Below are positions 52,577 to 61,408 of a stretch of DNA of 62,749 nt, one piece after another. Both the position numbers and the translations under genes were made by a program. The stretch's first letter is position 1. Every line of letters begins with the position of its first letter. The notes under the pieces are model-generated. The model saw nothing but the letters and a program-made list of their open reading frames with translations. It was not told the origin of the DNA and ran no database searches. Source of the stretch: Ruminococcaceae bacterium UBA6413 (lineage in GTDB: Bacteria > Bacillota > Clostridia > Oscillospirales > Ruminococcaceae); contig DJPL01000042.1 in NCBI GenBank assembly GCA_002437415.1, positions 1-62,749 of the forward strand. Reading direction: 5' to 3'.

Positions 52577-52611
52577 ATTAACTGTATTTCGCTCACCACT
52601 ACATATTGTGG
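52565..52611 (+). promoter_or_regulatory. Paired NrdR-like boxes
   Basis: ACACTATATAATATTA (52565-52580) covers the -10, and CCACTACATATTGTGG (52596-52611, centre of a 20-bp dyad 52594-52613) lies downstream. They match the ACACWATATNTWGTGT NrdR-box pattern at about 12 and 13 of 16 positions, and their centres are 31 bp apart, three helical turns, as expected for a cooperative pair. Confidence 0.75.
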
Positions 52612-52646
52612 TGATACGAGGAGTTTTCAACGAGAGGGAGAAGCAA

Positions 52647-55010
52647 ATGCTGACTAAAATTCAGAAAAGGGACGGCCGCACAGTTCCGTTCAATATTGAG
52701 AAGATAGCCGATGCTATATATAAAGCCGCAAGAGCTGTCGGCGGTAACGACTATCAGGAAGCAAGTGAGATGGCGGAGAAGGTTTGCGAATATCTTGAGG
52801 CAAACACTGACAGAACGGGAGAGCTTCCTACCGTAGAAGAGGTACAGGACGCTGTAGAAAAGGTGCTTGTTGAGAGCGGACACGCAAAGACCGCAAAGGC
52901 GTATATCCTTTACAGAGCCGACAGAACAAGAGTAAGAGAAATGAATACGAGCCTTATGAAGATCTATGAGGATCTTACGTTCAAGGCGGCAAGAGATTGT
53001 GATATCAAGCGTGAGAACGCTAACATAGACGGCGATACTGCAATGGGCACAATGCTGAAGTACGGCTCTGAGGGTGCAAAGCAGTTCAATGAGATGTATG
53101 TACTTGCCCCCGAGCACTCAAAGGCTCACAGGGACGGCGATATACATATCCATGACCTCGACTTTCTGACGCTGACTACTACCTGCTGTCAGATCGACCT
53201 TATAAAGCTGTTCAAGAACGGTTTTTCGACAGGTCACGGCTTTTTAAGAGAGCCCAACGAGATAACCAGCTACTCGGCACTTGCCTGCATCGCTATCCAG
53301 TCAAACCAGAACGATCAGCACGGCGGACAGTCTATACCGAACTTTGACTATGCTATGGCTGACGGTGTAAGAAAGACATATAAGCACCGCTATGCTCAGA
53401 ATATCGTAAGAGGACTTGAACTTATCGGCGGTATTGAGGACCTTGCTACGGCAGAAGCCGATGTAAAGGCTTATTCAAAGAAGCTTGAGGAAGAAAAGCA
53501 GCTTTGCCCGGTACTCGCTAACGATAACGGTTATCAGGACGCAGAGCGCGAATGCCTTAAGGAGCTTTGCCCCGAGGTTTCCGACGAAACGATCGACAAG
53601 ATACAGAAGTTTGCGTTAAAGCAGGCTGCTGTCGAAACCGACAGAGCTACATATCAGGCTATGGAGGCGCTTGTACACAACCTCAATACTATGAACAGCC
53701 GTGCGGGCGCACAGATCCCGTTCTCATCGATAAACTACGGTACGGATACATCTCCCGAGGGCAGAATGGTAATAAAGAACGTTCTGCTTGCAACAGAGGC
53801 AGGTCTTGGCAACGGCGAAACACCTATCTTCCCGATACACATCTTCAAGGTAAAGGACGGTCTTAACTACAACGAGGGCGAACCGAACTATGACCTGTTC
53901 AAGCTCGCTTGCAGAGTATCGGCTAAGAGATTGTTCCCGAATTTCTCGTTTATTGACGCACCCTATAACCTCCAGTACTACAAGCCCGGCGACTATAACA
54001 CAGAGATCGCATATATGGGCTGTCGTACCCGTGTTATCGCTAACGTATACGATCCCACCAGAGAGATAGTAACAGGCAGAGGTAACCTTTCATTCACATC
54101 TATCAACCTGCCCAGACTCGGTATCCTTGCGGGCGGCGACATCGTAAAGTTCTTTGAAATGCTTGAGGACAGAATGAACCTTGTTATAGATCAGCTCCTC
54201 TACAGATTTAAGATACAGTCGCAGAAGAGAGTAAAGAACTATCCGTTCCTTATGGGTCAGGGTATATGGATCGATTCGGAAAAGCTCAATCCTAATGATA
54301 CCATAGGTGAAGTATTAAAGCACGGTACACTTTCAGTCGGCTTTATCGGACTTGCCGAGTGCCTTAAGGCTCTTATCGGCGTTCACCACGGCGAAAGCAA
54401 GGAAGCTCAGGAGCTCGGTCTGCGTATCATCGGCAGAATGAAGGCGAGAATGGACGAGGAAAGCAAGAAGACAGGTCTTAACTTCTCGGTACTCGCAACT
54501 CCCGCAGAGGGTCTTTCGGGCAGATTTGTAAAGATCGACCGCAAGAGATTTGGCAAGATCGAGGGCGTAACTGACAGAGAGTACTACACAAACTCGTTCC
54601 ATATTCCCGTATATTTCCCGATCAATGCATTCAGAAAGATAAAGCTCGAAGCGCCTTATCACGCACTTACACTCGCAGGTCATATCAGCTATGTTGAACT
54701 TGACGGCGACCCGTTACAGAACCTTGAAGCGTTTGAGCAGGTCATCAGATGTATGAAGGAGTCGGGCATAGGCTACGGCTCGATAAACCACCCCGTTGAC
54801 AGAGATCCCTGCTGCGGATATACAGGTATCATCGGCGATGTATGCCCCAAGTGCGGCAGAAGCGACCACGGCGACAATACAAGATTTGAGCGTATCCGCC
54901 GTATCACAGGATATCTTGTAGGTACAGTTGACAGATTTAATAACGGCAAGAGAGCGGAGGAAAGGGACAGAGTAAAGCACGATGTTTCCCTTGACGGTCT
55001 TGAAGACTGA
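52647..55010 (+). CDS. nrdD: Anaerobic ribonucleoside-triphosphate reductase
   Basis: A 787-residue class III ribonucleotide reductase that makes deoxyribonucleotides under anoxia. The N-terminal ATP-cone (LTKIQKRDGRTVPFNIEKIA, about 2-95), the active-site region (HGDIHIHDLDFL-type motif near 170), the C-terminal zinc-site cysteines (CCGYTG and CPKCGR, about 732-750) and the glycyl radical loop RRITGYLVG (near 762-768) are present. ATG 52647 follows GAGGGAG; the frame is open upstream over the promoter and is not used. The activase gene nrdG is not next to it. Confidence 0.96.
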   Translation: MLTKIQKRDGRTVPFNIEKIADAIYKAARAVGGNDYQEASEMAEKVCEYLEANTDRTGELPTVEEVQDAVEKVLVESGHAKTAKAYILYRADRTRVREMNTSLMKIYEDLTFKAARDCDIKRENANIDGDTAMGTMLKYGSEGAKQFNEMYVLAPEHSKAHRDGDIHIHDLDFLTLTTTCCQIDLIKLFKNGFSTGHGFLREPNEITSYSALACIAIQSNQNDQHGGQSIPNFDYAMADGVRKTYKHRYAQNIVRGLELIGGIEDLATAEADVKAYSKKLEEEKQLCPVLANDNGYQDAERECLKELCPEVSDETIDKIQKFALKQAAVETDRATYQAMEALVHNLNTMNSRAGAQIPFSSINYGTDTSPEGRMVIKNVLLATEAGLGNGETPIFPIHIFKVKDGLNYNEGEPNYDLFKLACRVSAKRLFPNFSFIDAPYNLQYYKPGDYNTEIAYMGCRTRVIANVYDPTREIVTGRGNLSFTSINLPRLGILAGGDIVKFFEMLEDRMNLVIDQLLYRFKIQSQKRVKNYPFLMGQGIWIDSEKLNPNDTIGEVLKHGTLSVGFIGLAECLKALIGVHHGESKEAQELGLRIIGRMKARMDEESKKTGLNFSVLATPAEGLSGRFVKIDRKRFGKIEGVTDREYYTNSFHIPVYFPINAFRKIKLEAPYHALTLAGHISYVELDGDPLQNLEAFEQVIRCMKESGIGYGSINHPVDRDPCCGYTGIIGDVCPKCGRSDHGDNTRFERIRRITGYLVGTVDRFNNGKRAEERDRVKHDVSLDGLED

Positions 55011-55031
55011 CGAGCTCAGATAACGTTTATA

Positions 55032-55334
55032 AAATATCCGGCATTTTCCGATGTCGGATATTATAGATTGTCAAAAAACCTCTTATAGAATTTAAAAGGG
55101 GTCGCAGGGGCAAAGCCCCCATACAGGTCGTCAGCCATTTGTGTCACTGCGTCGTGCAGTGACTTTGTGCGGCTGACTGCAAGCGTCCTTGCTTGGACTG
55201 GGCGGTAGCCCCAGTAATATAGCCCCTTTCCCGGGAAAGGGGTTTGGGGATAGGGATAACAGATCAGAAGTATATTTCAAAAACAGACTTTTTCAACAGA
55301 CTGAAATATCCGGCATTTTCCGATGTCGGATATT
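55032..55334 (+). repeat. Structured segment between two identical terminators
   Basis: The 31-bp terminator-like hairpin at 55032-55062 (stem ATATCCGGCAT / ATGTCGGATAT) recurs identically at 55304-55334. Between them lie about 240 nt with no gene: a GGGGC-AAA-GCCCC hairpin, nested stems GTCAGCC/GGCTGAC (about 55117-55177) and GTCACTGC/GCAGTGAC (inner, 5-nt loop), and a 20-bp perfect palindrome CCCCTTTCCCGGGAAAGGGG (about 55220-55243). The arrangement looks like an insertion accompanied by a duplication, or like a MITE-type element. Confidence 0.7.
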
Positions 55335-55348
55335 TTTATGTCAAAGAC

Positions 55349-55377
55349 TTGAATTTGAATTTGGTTTAGTATATACT
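55349..55377 (+). promoter_or_regulatory. Sigma-A promoter of the ygiQ gene
   Basis: TTGAAT (55349-55354) and TATACT (55372-55377) with a 17-nt spacer. Confidence 0.7.
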
Positions 55378-55420
55378 ATCTGTATAGACTATCGAAGTAT
55401 CATAAAGGAAAGTGAAACAG

Positions 55421-57331
55421 ATGCCCTTTTTACCTATATCAAAACAGGATATGAAAGACAGGGGAATAGATCAGCTTGACTTCATCTGCATAACAGGTGA
55501 CGCATATGTGGATCACCCGTCATTCGGCATTGCCATCATATCGCGTATGCTTGAAAGCTGTGGCTGTAATGTCGGCATTATCGCACAGCCGGTAACGGAC
55601 GATGATTTCAGAAAGCTCGGCGAGCCTAAATACTGCTTTCTCGTGACAGGCGGAAATATAGACAGTATGGTGTCAAATTATACCGTATTCAAGAAAAAAC
55701 GCTGGGACGATGCCTATTCCGAGGGCGGAAAGGGCGGAAAGCGCCCCGACAGAGCGGTAACGGTATATTGCAGGACGCTGTTAAAACTGTTCCCACATAA
55801 AGAGATAGCTATCGGCGGACTTGAAGCCAGCCTGCGCCGCTTTGCGCATTATGACTACTGGGCAGATAAGGTTATGCCGTCGATACTGGTTGACAGCGGA
55901 GCACAGCTCCTTATGTACGGCATGGGTGAGCTGACTATTGTTCAGCTTTACAGGGCACTTGCCGAGGGTAAAAGACTTTCGGAGATACACGACATAAGAG
56001 GTACTTGCTATCTTACAGAGCCTAAAAACACACCGCTCGGTGCTGTACAGTGCGACAGCTACGAGATAGTGAGCGAAAACAAGAAAGCATATGCGAAATC
56101 CTGTCGTCAGCAGTATGACGAGCAGGACGAGGTTTACGGCAGAACTATGGTACAGCGCCACGGAAATATGATGCTTGTGCAGAACCCGCCGCAGAGAAGC
56201 CTTACACAGAGCGAATTTGACAAGGCGTATGAACTGCCTTATATGAAAGCGTATCACCCCTGCTATGAAAAAGGCGGCGGTGTGCCGGGTATAAAAGAGG
56301 TCGAGTTCTCAATAACGCACAACAGGGGCTGCTTCGGCTATTGCAATTTCTGCTCGATAGCTCTGCACCAGGGTAGAAGAATACAGACAAGAAGCGAGGA
56401 GTCCGTTATTAACGAGGCTATCGACCTTACGAAGAAGCCCGGCTTCAAGGGATATATCCATGATGTCGGAGGACCTACAGCGAACTTCCGCAGGACCTCG
56501 TGCGACAAGCAGGAGAAAGCGGGACTGTGCAAGGGCAAAAAGTGCCTTGCTCCCGAGCCTTGCCCTGCGCTGAAGGTCGACCACAGCGAGTATCTTGAAA
56601 TGCTCAGAAAGATACGTTCCATAAAAAATGTCAAGCGTGTATTTATCCGCTCGGGTATAAGATACGACTATATGATGAAGGATAAGAATGACGAGTTTTT
56701 CAAGGAGCTTGTCGCACATCACGTCAGCGGACAGCTGAAGGTCGCCCCCGAGCACGCAAGCAACAAGGTGCTTGACCTTATGGGCAAGCCTCATATCGAG
56801 GTCTACGAGGATTTTGAAAAGAAGTTCTACAAGTACACAAAGGAGTGCGGAAAGGAGCAATACCTTGTACCGTACCTGATGTCATCTCACCCCGGCTGTA
56901 CGATAAAGGAAGCGGTGGAGCTTGCGGTGTTCCTCAAAAAGCACAATATAAGACCCGAGCAGGTGCAGGACTTCTATCCCACACCGGGAACTATATCTAC
57001 CGCAATGTATTATACGGGTCTTGACCCTTATACGATGCAGGAGGTGTACATTCCCCGCGACCCCAAGGAAAAAGAGATGCAGAGAGCACTCTTACAGTAC
57101 TATAAGAAAGAGAACAAGCAGATAGTCGCAAAGGCGCTCATAAGAGCGGGCAGGCGCGACCTTATCGGACACGGTAAGGATTGCCTTATCACTCCCGACG
57201 GGCTATCTTTGGAACAAAACAGAAAAGGAGCTGTGAAGAATGGCAAGAACTCCTCTACAAAAGCAAAGACGTATCAACGACAGGGCAATAAGAGCGGCGG
57301 CAGGAGTAAAATGCAGAAGAAAAAGCACTAA
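55421..57331 (+). CDS. YgiQ-family radical SAM protein
   Basis: A 636-residue radical SAM enzyme of the YgiQ group, slightly shorter than the E. coli protein. An N-terminal domain (about 1-290) precedes the radical SAM core; the Fe-S cysteines are in RGCFGYCNFCSIALHQGR (CxxxCxxC, near residue 305). A Cys-rich stretch follows (GLCKGKKCLAPEPCPA). The Lys/Ser-rich C-terminus overlaps the next gene. The reaction is unknown. ATG 55421 follows AAAGGA; a GTG three codons earlier is too close to the site. Confidence 0.88.
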   Translation: MPFLPISKQDMKDRGIDQLDFICITGDAYVDHPSFGIAIISRMLESCGCNVGIIAQPVTDDDFRKLGEPKYCFLVTGGNIDSMVSNYTVFKKKRWDDAYSEGGKGGKRPDRAVTVYCRTLLKLFPHKEIAIGGLEASLRRFAHYDYWADKVMPSILVDSGAQLLMYGMGELTIVQLYRALAEGKRLSEIHDIRGTCYLTEPKNTPLGAVQCDSYEIVSENKKAYAKSCRQQYDEQDEVYGRTMVQRHGNMMLVQNPPQRSLTQSEFDKAYELPYMKAYHPCYEKGGGVPGIKEVEFSITHNRGCFGYCNFCSIALHQGRRIQTRSEESVINEAIDLTKKPGFKGYIHDVGGPTANFRRTSCDKQEKAGLCKGKKCLAPEPCPALKVDHSEYLEMLRKIRSIKNVKRVFIRSGIRYDYMMKDKNDEFFKELVAHHVSGQLKVAPEHASNKVLDLMGKPHIEVYEDFEKKFYKYTKECGKEQYLVPYLMSSHPGCTIKEAVELAVFLKKHNIRPEQVQDFYPTPGTISTAMYYTGLDPYTMQEVYIPRDPKEKEMQRALLQYYKKENKQIVAKALIRAGRRDLIGHGKDCLITPDGLSLEQNRKGAVKNGKNSSTKAKTYQRQGNKSGGRSKMQKKKH

Positions 57332-57494
57332 AGTGCTTATTGCGGCGGTTATCATAGCAGTGTGCGCTTTTGCTTTTCTGACGCTTAATGAGCATATTCT
57401 GAATATTGAGAAGCTTCCGAGCTGGAGCGGGATATTCGGGAACAAAAATCATACTGTAAGCGCGGTAATTTACGATCCGTATCTGCCGTATTGA
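57240..57494 (+). CDS. Small basic membrane protein overlapping ygiQ
   Basis: An 84-residue protein with a basic N-terminus (ARTPLQKQRRINDRAIR), one transmembrane helix (about residues 31-50) and a short tail. It overlaps the last 92 nt of the ygiQ gene in another frame. The ribosome site AAAAGGAG at 57223-57230 with 9-nt spacing supports translation, and a DUF3006 gene follows after 16 nt. I do not recognise the family. Confidence 0.6.
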   Translation: MARTPLQKQRRINDRAIRAAAGVKCRRKSTKVLIAAVIIAVCAFAFLTLNEHILNIEKLPSWSGIFGNKNHTVSAVIYDPYLPY

Positions 57495-57510
57495 AGACAA
57501 GGAGAACGTT

Positions 57511-57723
57511 ATGCTGACAGTTGACAGATTTGAAGAAGATAAGGTTGTGATCTTCGATGAGGACAGGCAGATCATAATAGACAGAGATAAGCTTTCCTCT
57601 GATGTAAAAGAGGGTGACGCGGTTATCCTTTCGGACAGCGGCATATATGTCACTGACGAAGCCGAAACCAAGCGGAGAAGAAGCGATAATCTCAGCCTTT
57701 TGCAAAAGCTGCTGAATAAATGA
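57511..57723 (+). CDS. DUF3006-domain protein
   Basis: A 70-residue protein with the acidic SH3-like DUF3006 pattern (TVDRFEEDKVVIFDEDRQII). These small proteins often accompany ComEC-like metallo-hydrolases or membrane proteins in Firmicutes; here the neighbour is a single-helix protein. The function is unknown. AAGGAG precedes ATG 57511. Confidence 0.8.
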   Translation: MLTVDRFEEDKVVIFDEDRQIIIDRDKLSSDVKEGDAVILSDSGIYVTDEAETKRRRSDNLSLLQKLLNK

Positions 57724-57726
57724 AAA

Positions 57727-57759
57727 TACCCTGCGGCAAATGTACTGTCGCAGGGTTAT
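57727..57759. terminator. Hairpin between convergent genes
   Basis: ACCCTGCG (57728-57735) pairs with CGCAGGGT (57749-57756), with A/T-rich flanks on both sides, between the DUF3006 gene and the minus-strand membrane protein gene. Confidence 0.65.
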
Positions 57760-57765
57760 TTGTGC

Positions 57766-58791
57766 TCAGAAGCTTGTATGTATCTCGGTATAACCGCCGC
57801 TTTTCCCAAGCCTTAATGTCTGACCGTTATCAAGTAACAGCTTTGCATTTGATATTTCGCCGCCAAGCTGTTTTCGCACAGATGATATAAATTCATCGGT
57901 GCTTTGTGATTTACATAAAACACTCAGAAGCTTTTTAGCGGCTGAAATGTCGCTTTCGGTTTCGATGAACAGCTCTATCTCGGATTTTTCGATATCACCG
58001 CTTTTGTTATAAACAATCTTAAGCTTTGATGTACGACTGTTATCAGCGGTGGGTTTGGTGTAAAGATACACTGTGTTACTCATCTTCTGCGCTGTGTAAC
58101 CGTTTTCGGTGAGTATTTCTTCAACGATCACATTGCTTTCGGAAATAGCGTTGTTTACCGTATCGTTTTTGGCATAGCCTATGCATAAATCGGCTGCTTC
58201 AAGCAGTAAAAAGATAACGAATACCGAAACCGCCCTTACTGCAACTCTTCCGGCAACCGATTTTTTAACCGCATTTTCGGCAATCCGTAAATCCGGCATA
58301 CTGTCGTATATTTTGAGTATCTTTATAATTTTTCCGTTGCTGTTATATTTGAGGTAACGCTTGGTTTCACCGACAAGAACGGCGTTTTCGTAAACCGTCT
58401 TTTTGTAGCTGTCGGTATCGAAATATGCCTTTACAAATTCGAAATCCGTATTCGCGGTAATTTTTGAGATAAGCCCGCCGTTAGTTGCTATAGTACCTTT
58501 GATTATTGTGTTGCCGTCGAATTTATATGACGAAGTAAGCACTTGAGCAAACCTGAGCAGATAGACAAAGTATATGATAATAATTACGGCAAAAAACGGT
58601 ATAAGTATAACTGCTGTGCAGTCCTGCAGTACAGTACTTGTTATTTTAAGGATCGATGCAGAGCAAAGACCGATGGCGGTAACTCCTACACCGACTGTAA
58701 ACATAGATATAAGTGACACTATCCACCACAGCGTTTTGCCGAATGCGTGGGTATATTTTTCCGTTTCAAAAGACGGGTTGCAATAAATCAT
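57766..58791 (-). CDS. Membrane protein of unknown function
   Basis: A 341-residue protein with transmembrane helices near residues 20-50, 60-83 and 187-208, a soluble region (about 90-185) with PH-like beta segments, and a C-terminal extracellular domain (about 215-341). No family was recognised. It has its own promoter and AAGGAG ribosome site, so it is real. Codon use resembles its neighbours but it is slightly A/T-richer. Confidence 0.6.
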   Translation of the reverse strand: MIYCNPSFETEKYTHAFGKTLWWIVSLISMFTVGVGVTAIGLCSASILKITSTVLQDCTAVILIPFFAVIIIIYFVYLLRFAQVLTSSYKFDGNTIIKGTIATNGGLISKITANTDFEFVKAYFDTDSYKKTVYENAVLVGETKRYLKYNSNGKIIKILKIYDSMPDLRIAENAVKKSVAGRVAVRAVSVFVIFLLLEAADLCIGYAKNDTVNNAISESNVIVEEILTENGYTAQKMSNTVYLYTKPTADNSRTSKLKIVYNKSGDIEKSEIELFIETESDISAAKKLLSVLCKSQSTDEFISSVRKQLGGEISNAKLLLDNGQTLRLGKSGGYTEIHTSF

Positions 58792-58821
58792 AACTTCATG
58801 ATCTCCTTAGTTTATGATCTA

Positions 58822-58850
58822 AGTATATCAGTTATACACATCACTGTCAA
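58822..58850 (-). promoter_or_regulatory. Sigma-A promoter of the minus-strand membrane protein gene
   Basis: On the minus strand TTGACA (58850-58845) and TATACT (58827-58822) are 17 nt apart. Confidence 0.8.
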
Positions 58851-58897
58851 CAATTCAGTGTATTACGGTAAAAATTTTTCAGTGTGCCGTAAATCTC

Positions 58898-58926
58898 TTT
58901 ACAACTCCTTAAAATAGGTGTAAAAT
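58898..58926 (+). promoter_or_regulatory. Promoter of pncA-pncB with upstream direct repeats
   Basis: TTTACA (58898-58903) and TAAAAT (58921-58926) are 17 nt apart. Just upstream, TTCAGTGTATTACGGTAAA and TTCAGTGTGCCGTAAA (about 58853-58894) form an imperfect direct repeat that could be an operator for an NAD-type regulator; this is speculative. Confidence 0.6.
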
Positions 58927-58955
58927 AGTATCATAATATAAAGGGGGCAAAAATT

Positions 58956-59477
58956 ATGAAGAAATGTCTTATAGTAGTGGATTATCAGAATGATTTTGTG
59001 AGCGGCTCGCTCGGCTTTGAAAAAGCGAAAACGCTTGAGCTCGGAATTGCGAACAAGGTAAATTCCTACCATGTAAACGGCGATGATGTGATTTTCACGC
59101 TTGATACCCATTATGACGATTATATGGACAGCTATGAGGGTAAGCATCTGCCTGTGCCGCATTGCATTGAGGGCACGGACGGACACAAGCTGTACGGCAG
59201 TGTTGCCGACTGTGTATCCGACGAGGATATAGTGTTCCGCAAAAGCGTGTTCGGCTCGGACGCGCTGTACGAGTATCTTAAAACCGCCTGCTACAGCAGT
59301 GTGGAGCTGGTCGGCGTTGTCACGAATATCTGCGTTGTAGCAAATGCCGTGCTTGCAAAGACCGCATTGCCCGATGCCGATATAATCGTAGACAGTGCGC
59401 TCACTGCATCAAACGATGAGGGACTTCACAAGGCTGCTCTTGATACAATGGAGAGTATGCAAATAATTATAAAATAA
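58956..59477 (+). CDS. pncA: Nicotinamidase-like isochorismatase-family hydrolase
   Basis: A 173-residue cysteine hydrolase. The catalytic triad D9 (in LIVVDYQNDF), K96 (in FRKSVFG) and C126 (in VTNICVVANA) is intact, and the metal-binding Asp/His pattern DTHYDDY is present near residues 50-56. It should convert nicotinamide to nicotinate, because the nicotinate phosphoribosyltransferase gene follows directly, 33 nt downstream. GGGGGC precedes ATG 58956. Confidence 0.85.
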   Translation: MKKCLIVVDYQNDFVSGSLGFEKAKTLELGIANKVNSYHVNGDDVIFTLDTHYDDYMDSYEGKHLPVPHCIEGTDGHKLYGSVADCVSDEDIVFRKSVFGSDALYEYLKTACYSSVELVGVVTNICVVANAVLAKTALPDADIIVDSALTASNDEGLHKAALDTMESMQIIIK

Positions 59478-59510
59478 CAAGATAAATAAGGATAAACAAG
59501 GAGAATAACG

Positions 59511-60965
59511 ATGAAATACAGAGATAACTACACAATGCTGTGCGACTTCTATGAGCTTACGATGGCGAACGGCTATTTCAAGAACGGATTTTACAAGCGC
59601 ACGACCTATTTTGACGTGTTTTTCAGAAACGTTCCGGATAACGGCGGCTTTGCCATTGCGGCAGGACTTGAACAGATAATCGATTATATCAAGGATCTGC
59701 ATTTTTCAGCCGAGGATATAGAGTTCTTACGCAGCAAGAAGATATTTGACGAGGACTTTCTGGAATACCTTAAGGATCTCAGATTTACGGGCGACATATA
59801 TGCCGTTCCCGAGGGCACTCCCGTGTTCCCGCATGAGCCTGTGCTCACCGTTAAAGCTCCCGCCATTGAGGCACAGCTTGTAGAAACCTATATCCTGCTT
59901 GCGATAAATCACCAGTCGCTTATCGCCACAAAGGCTAACCGTATAGTCAGAGCCGCGAACGGCAGAACGGTGCTTGAATTCGGCTCAAGAAGAGCGCAGG
60001 GCGCAGACGGAGCGGTTATCGGCGCAAGAGCGGCATATATCGGCGGTTGTGCCGGTACAGCCTGCACGCTGACCGATTTCAAGTACGGTGTTCCCGCGGG
60101 CGGAACAATGGCGCATTCATGGGTGCAGATGTTCGACACCGAATACGATGCATTCAAGACATACTGTGAGATCTATCCCGATAATGCCGTACTGCTTGTA
60201 GATACCTACAATACACTTAAAAGCGGCGTGCCGAATGCGATAAAGGCGTTCAAGGAGGTGCTTGTACCCAAGGGCATCACGAACTTCGGCATAAGACTTG
60301 ACTCGGGCGATATATCGTATCTCTCCAAGAAGGCAAGGAAGATGCTCGATGAAGCAGGGCTTCAGAGCTGTAAGATAGTAGCGTCAAATTCGCTTGATGA
60401 ATATCTTATCCGCGACCTGATGATGCAGGAGGCGAAGATAGATACATTCGGTGTCGGCGAAAGGCTTATCACTGCCAAGAGCGCTCCCGTGTTCGGCGGC
60501 GTATACAAGCTTGCGGCGGTCGAGGACGACGACGGTAATATTATCCCGAAGATAAAGATAAGTGAGAATACCGCCAAGATAACAAATCCTCACTTCAAGA
60601 AGCTGTACCGTTTCTATGATAACGAGAGCGGAAAGGCGCTTGCGGACGAGCTTTGCGTATATGATGAGGTCATAGATGATACAAAGCCGCACACCATCTT
60701 TGACCCCGATGCGATATGGAAGACAAAGACGCTTACCGATTATTCGGCAAAGGAGCTTCACGTTACGGTATTCAAGGACGGTGAGCTTGTGTATATGCAG
60801 CCTTCGCTGTATGAGATCAAGATATACTGTGCCGAGCAGATAGAAACTCTGTGGGACGAGGTAAAGCGTTTTGAAAATCCGCATACTTATTATGTGGATC
60901 TGTCAAAGAAGCTCTGGGACGAGAAGGCAAGACTGCTTGAGCAGGGCAAAAACGGAAGTAAGTAA
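59511..60965 (+). CDS. pncB: Nicotinate phosphoribosyltransferase
   Basis: A 484-residue enzyme of the Preiss-Handler NAD salvage pathway, forming nicotinate mononucleotide from nicotinate and PRPP. The N-terminus (MLCDFYELTMANGYFKNG), the EFGSRRAQGADGAVIGARAA region and the phosphate-binding LDSGDISYLSKKARKML are typical of the family. It follows the nicotinamidase gene with a strong AAGGAGAATAACG ribosome site. Together they recycle nicotinamide. Confidence 0.96.
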   Translation: MKYRDNYTMLCDFYELTMANGYFKNGFYKRTTYFDVFFRNVPDNGGFAIAAGLEQIIDYIKDLHFSAEDIEFLRSKKIFDEDFLEYLKDLRFTGDIYAVPEGTPVFPHEPVLTVKAPAIEAQLVETYILLAINHQSLIATKANRIVRAANGRTVLEFGSRRAQGADGAVIGARAAYIGGCAGTACTLTDFKYGVPAGGTMAHSWVQMFDTEYDAFKTYCEIYPDNAVLLVDTYNTLKSGVPNAIKAFKEVLVPKGITNFGIRLDSGDISYLSKKARKMLDEAGLQSCKIVASNSLDEYLIRDLMMQEAKIDTFGVGERLITAKSAPVFGGVYKLAAVEDDDGNIIPKIKISENTAKITNPHFKKLYRFYDNESGKALADELCVYDEVIDDTKPHTIFDPDAIWKTKTLTDYSAKELHVTVFKDGELVYMQPSLYEIKIYCAEQIETLWDEVKRFENPHTYYVDLSKKLWDEKARLLEQGKNGSK

Positions 60966-60978
60966 AGGCAGATATAAA

Positions 60979-61395
60979 ATGATATTCAAGGTATACGATG
61001 AGCTTTGTGAGGACGCAAAGAAAATACGGACAGAAGTATTTGTTGAAGAGCAGGGCTTTGAGACAGAGTTTGACGATACGGATAAGATCGCAAAGCATAT
61101 AGTCGGTTATGACGATAAAAAGCCTGTTGCGGTCTGCCGCTATTTTTACGATACCGCGCATAAGTCGTATATGGTGGGCAGGATAGCGGTCGCTAAGGAG
61201 TGCAGAGGAATGCATTACGGCGATAAGATCTTAGCCTTTGCCGAGCAGAAGATAAAGGAGGACGGCGGAAAAACCGCTTCGGTTTCTGCACAGACGCGTG
61301 TATCAGGCTTTTACGAAAAGCAGGGCTATAAAAAAGAGGGCAGTGAATATCTTGATGAATTCTGCCCTCATATCCTTATGACAAAGATGCTGTAA
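60979..61395 (+). CDS. GNAT-family N-acetyltransferase, ElaA-like
   Basis: A 138-residue acyltransferase. It begins MIFKVYDELCEDAKKIRTEV and has the acetyl-CoA loop in GRIAVAKECRGMHYGDKILA (about residues 72-91) and the C-terminal VSGFYEKQGYKKEGSEYLDE. The motif resembles the ElaA subgroup. The substrate is unknown. ATG 60979 follows AAAGGCAG, 13 nt after the pncB stop, so it may be in the same operon. The frame reading upstream lies within pncB. Confidence 0.85.
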   Translation: MIFKVYDELCEDAKKIRTEVFVEEQGFETEFDDTDKIAKHIVGYDDKKPVAVCRYFYDTAHKSYMVGRIAVAKECRGMHYGDKILAFAEQKIKEDGGKTASVSAQTRVSGFYEKQGYKKEGSEYLDEFCPHILMTKML

Positions 61396-61408
61396 AAGAG
61401 GCAAGGCT

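Noticed and set aside
55063..55303. A CRISPR array or rRNA fragment
   Set aside because: There is no repeat-spacer regularity and no match to rRNA that I recognise; only hairpins and one direct repeat pair.
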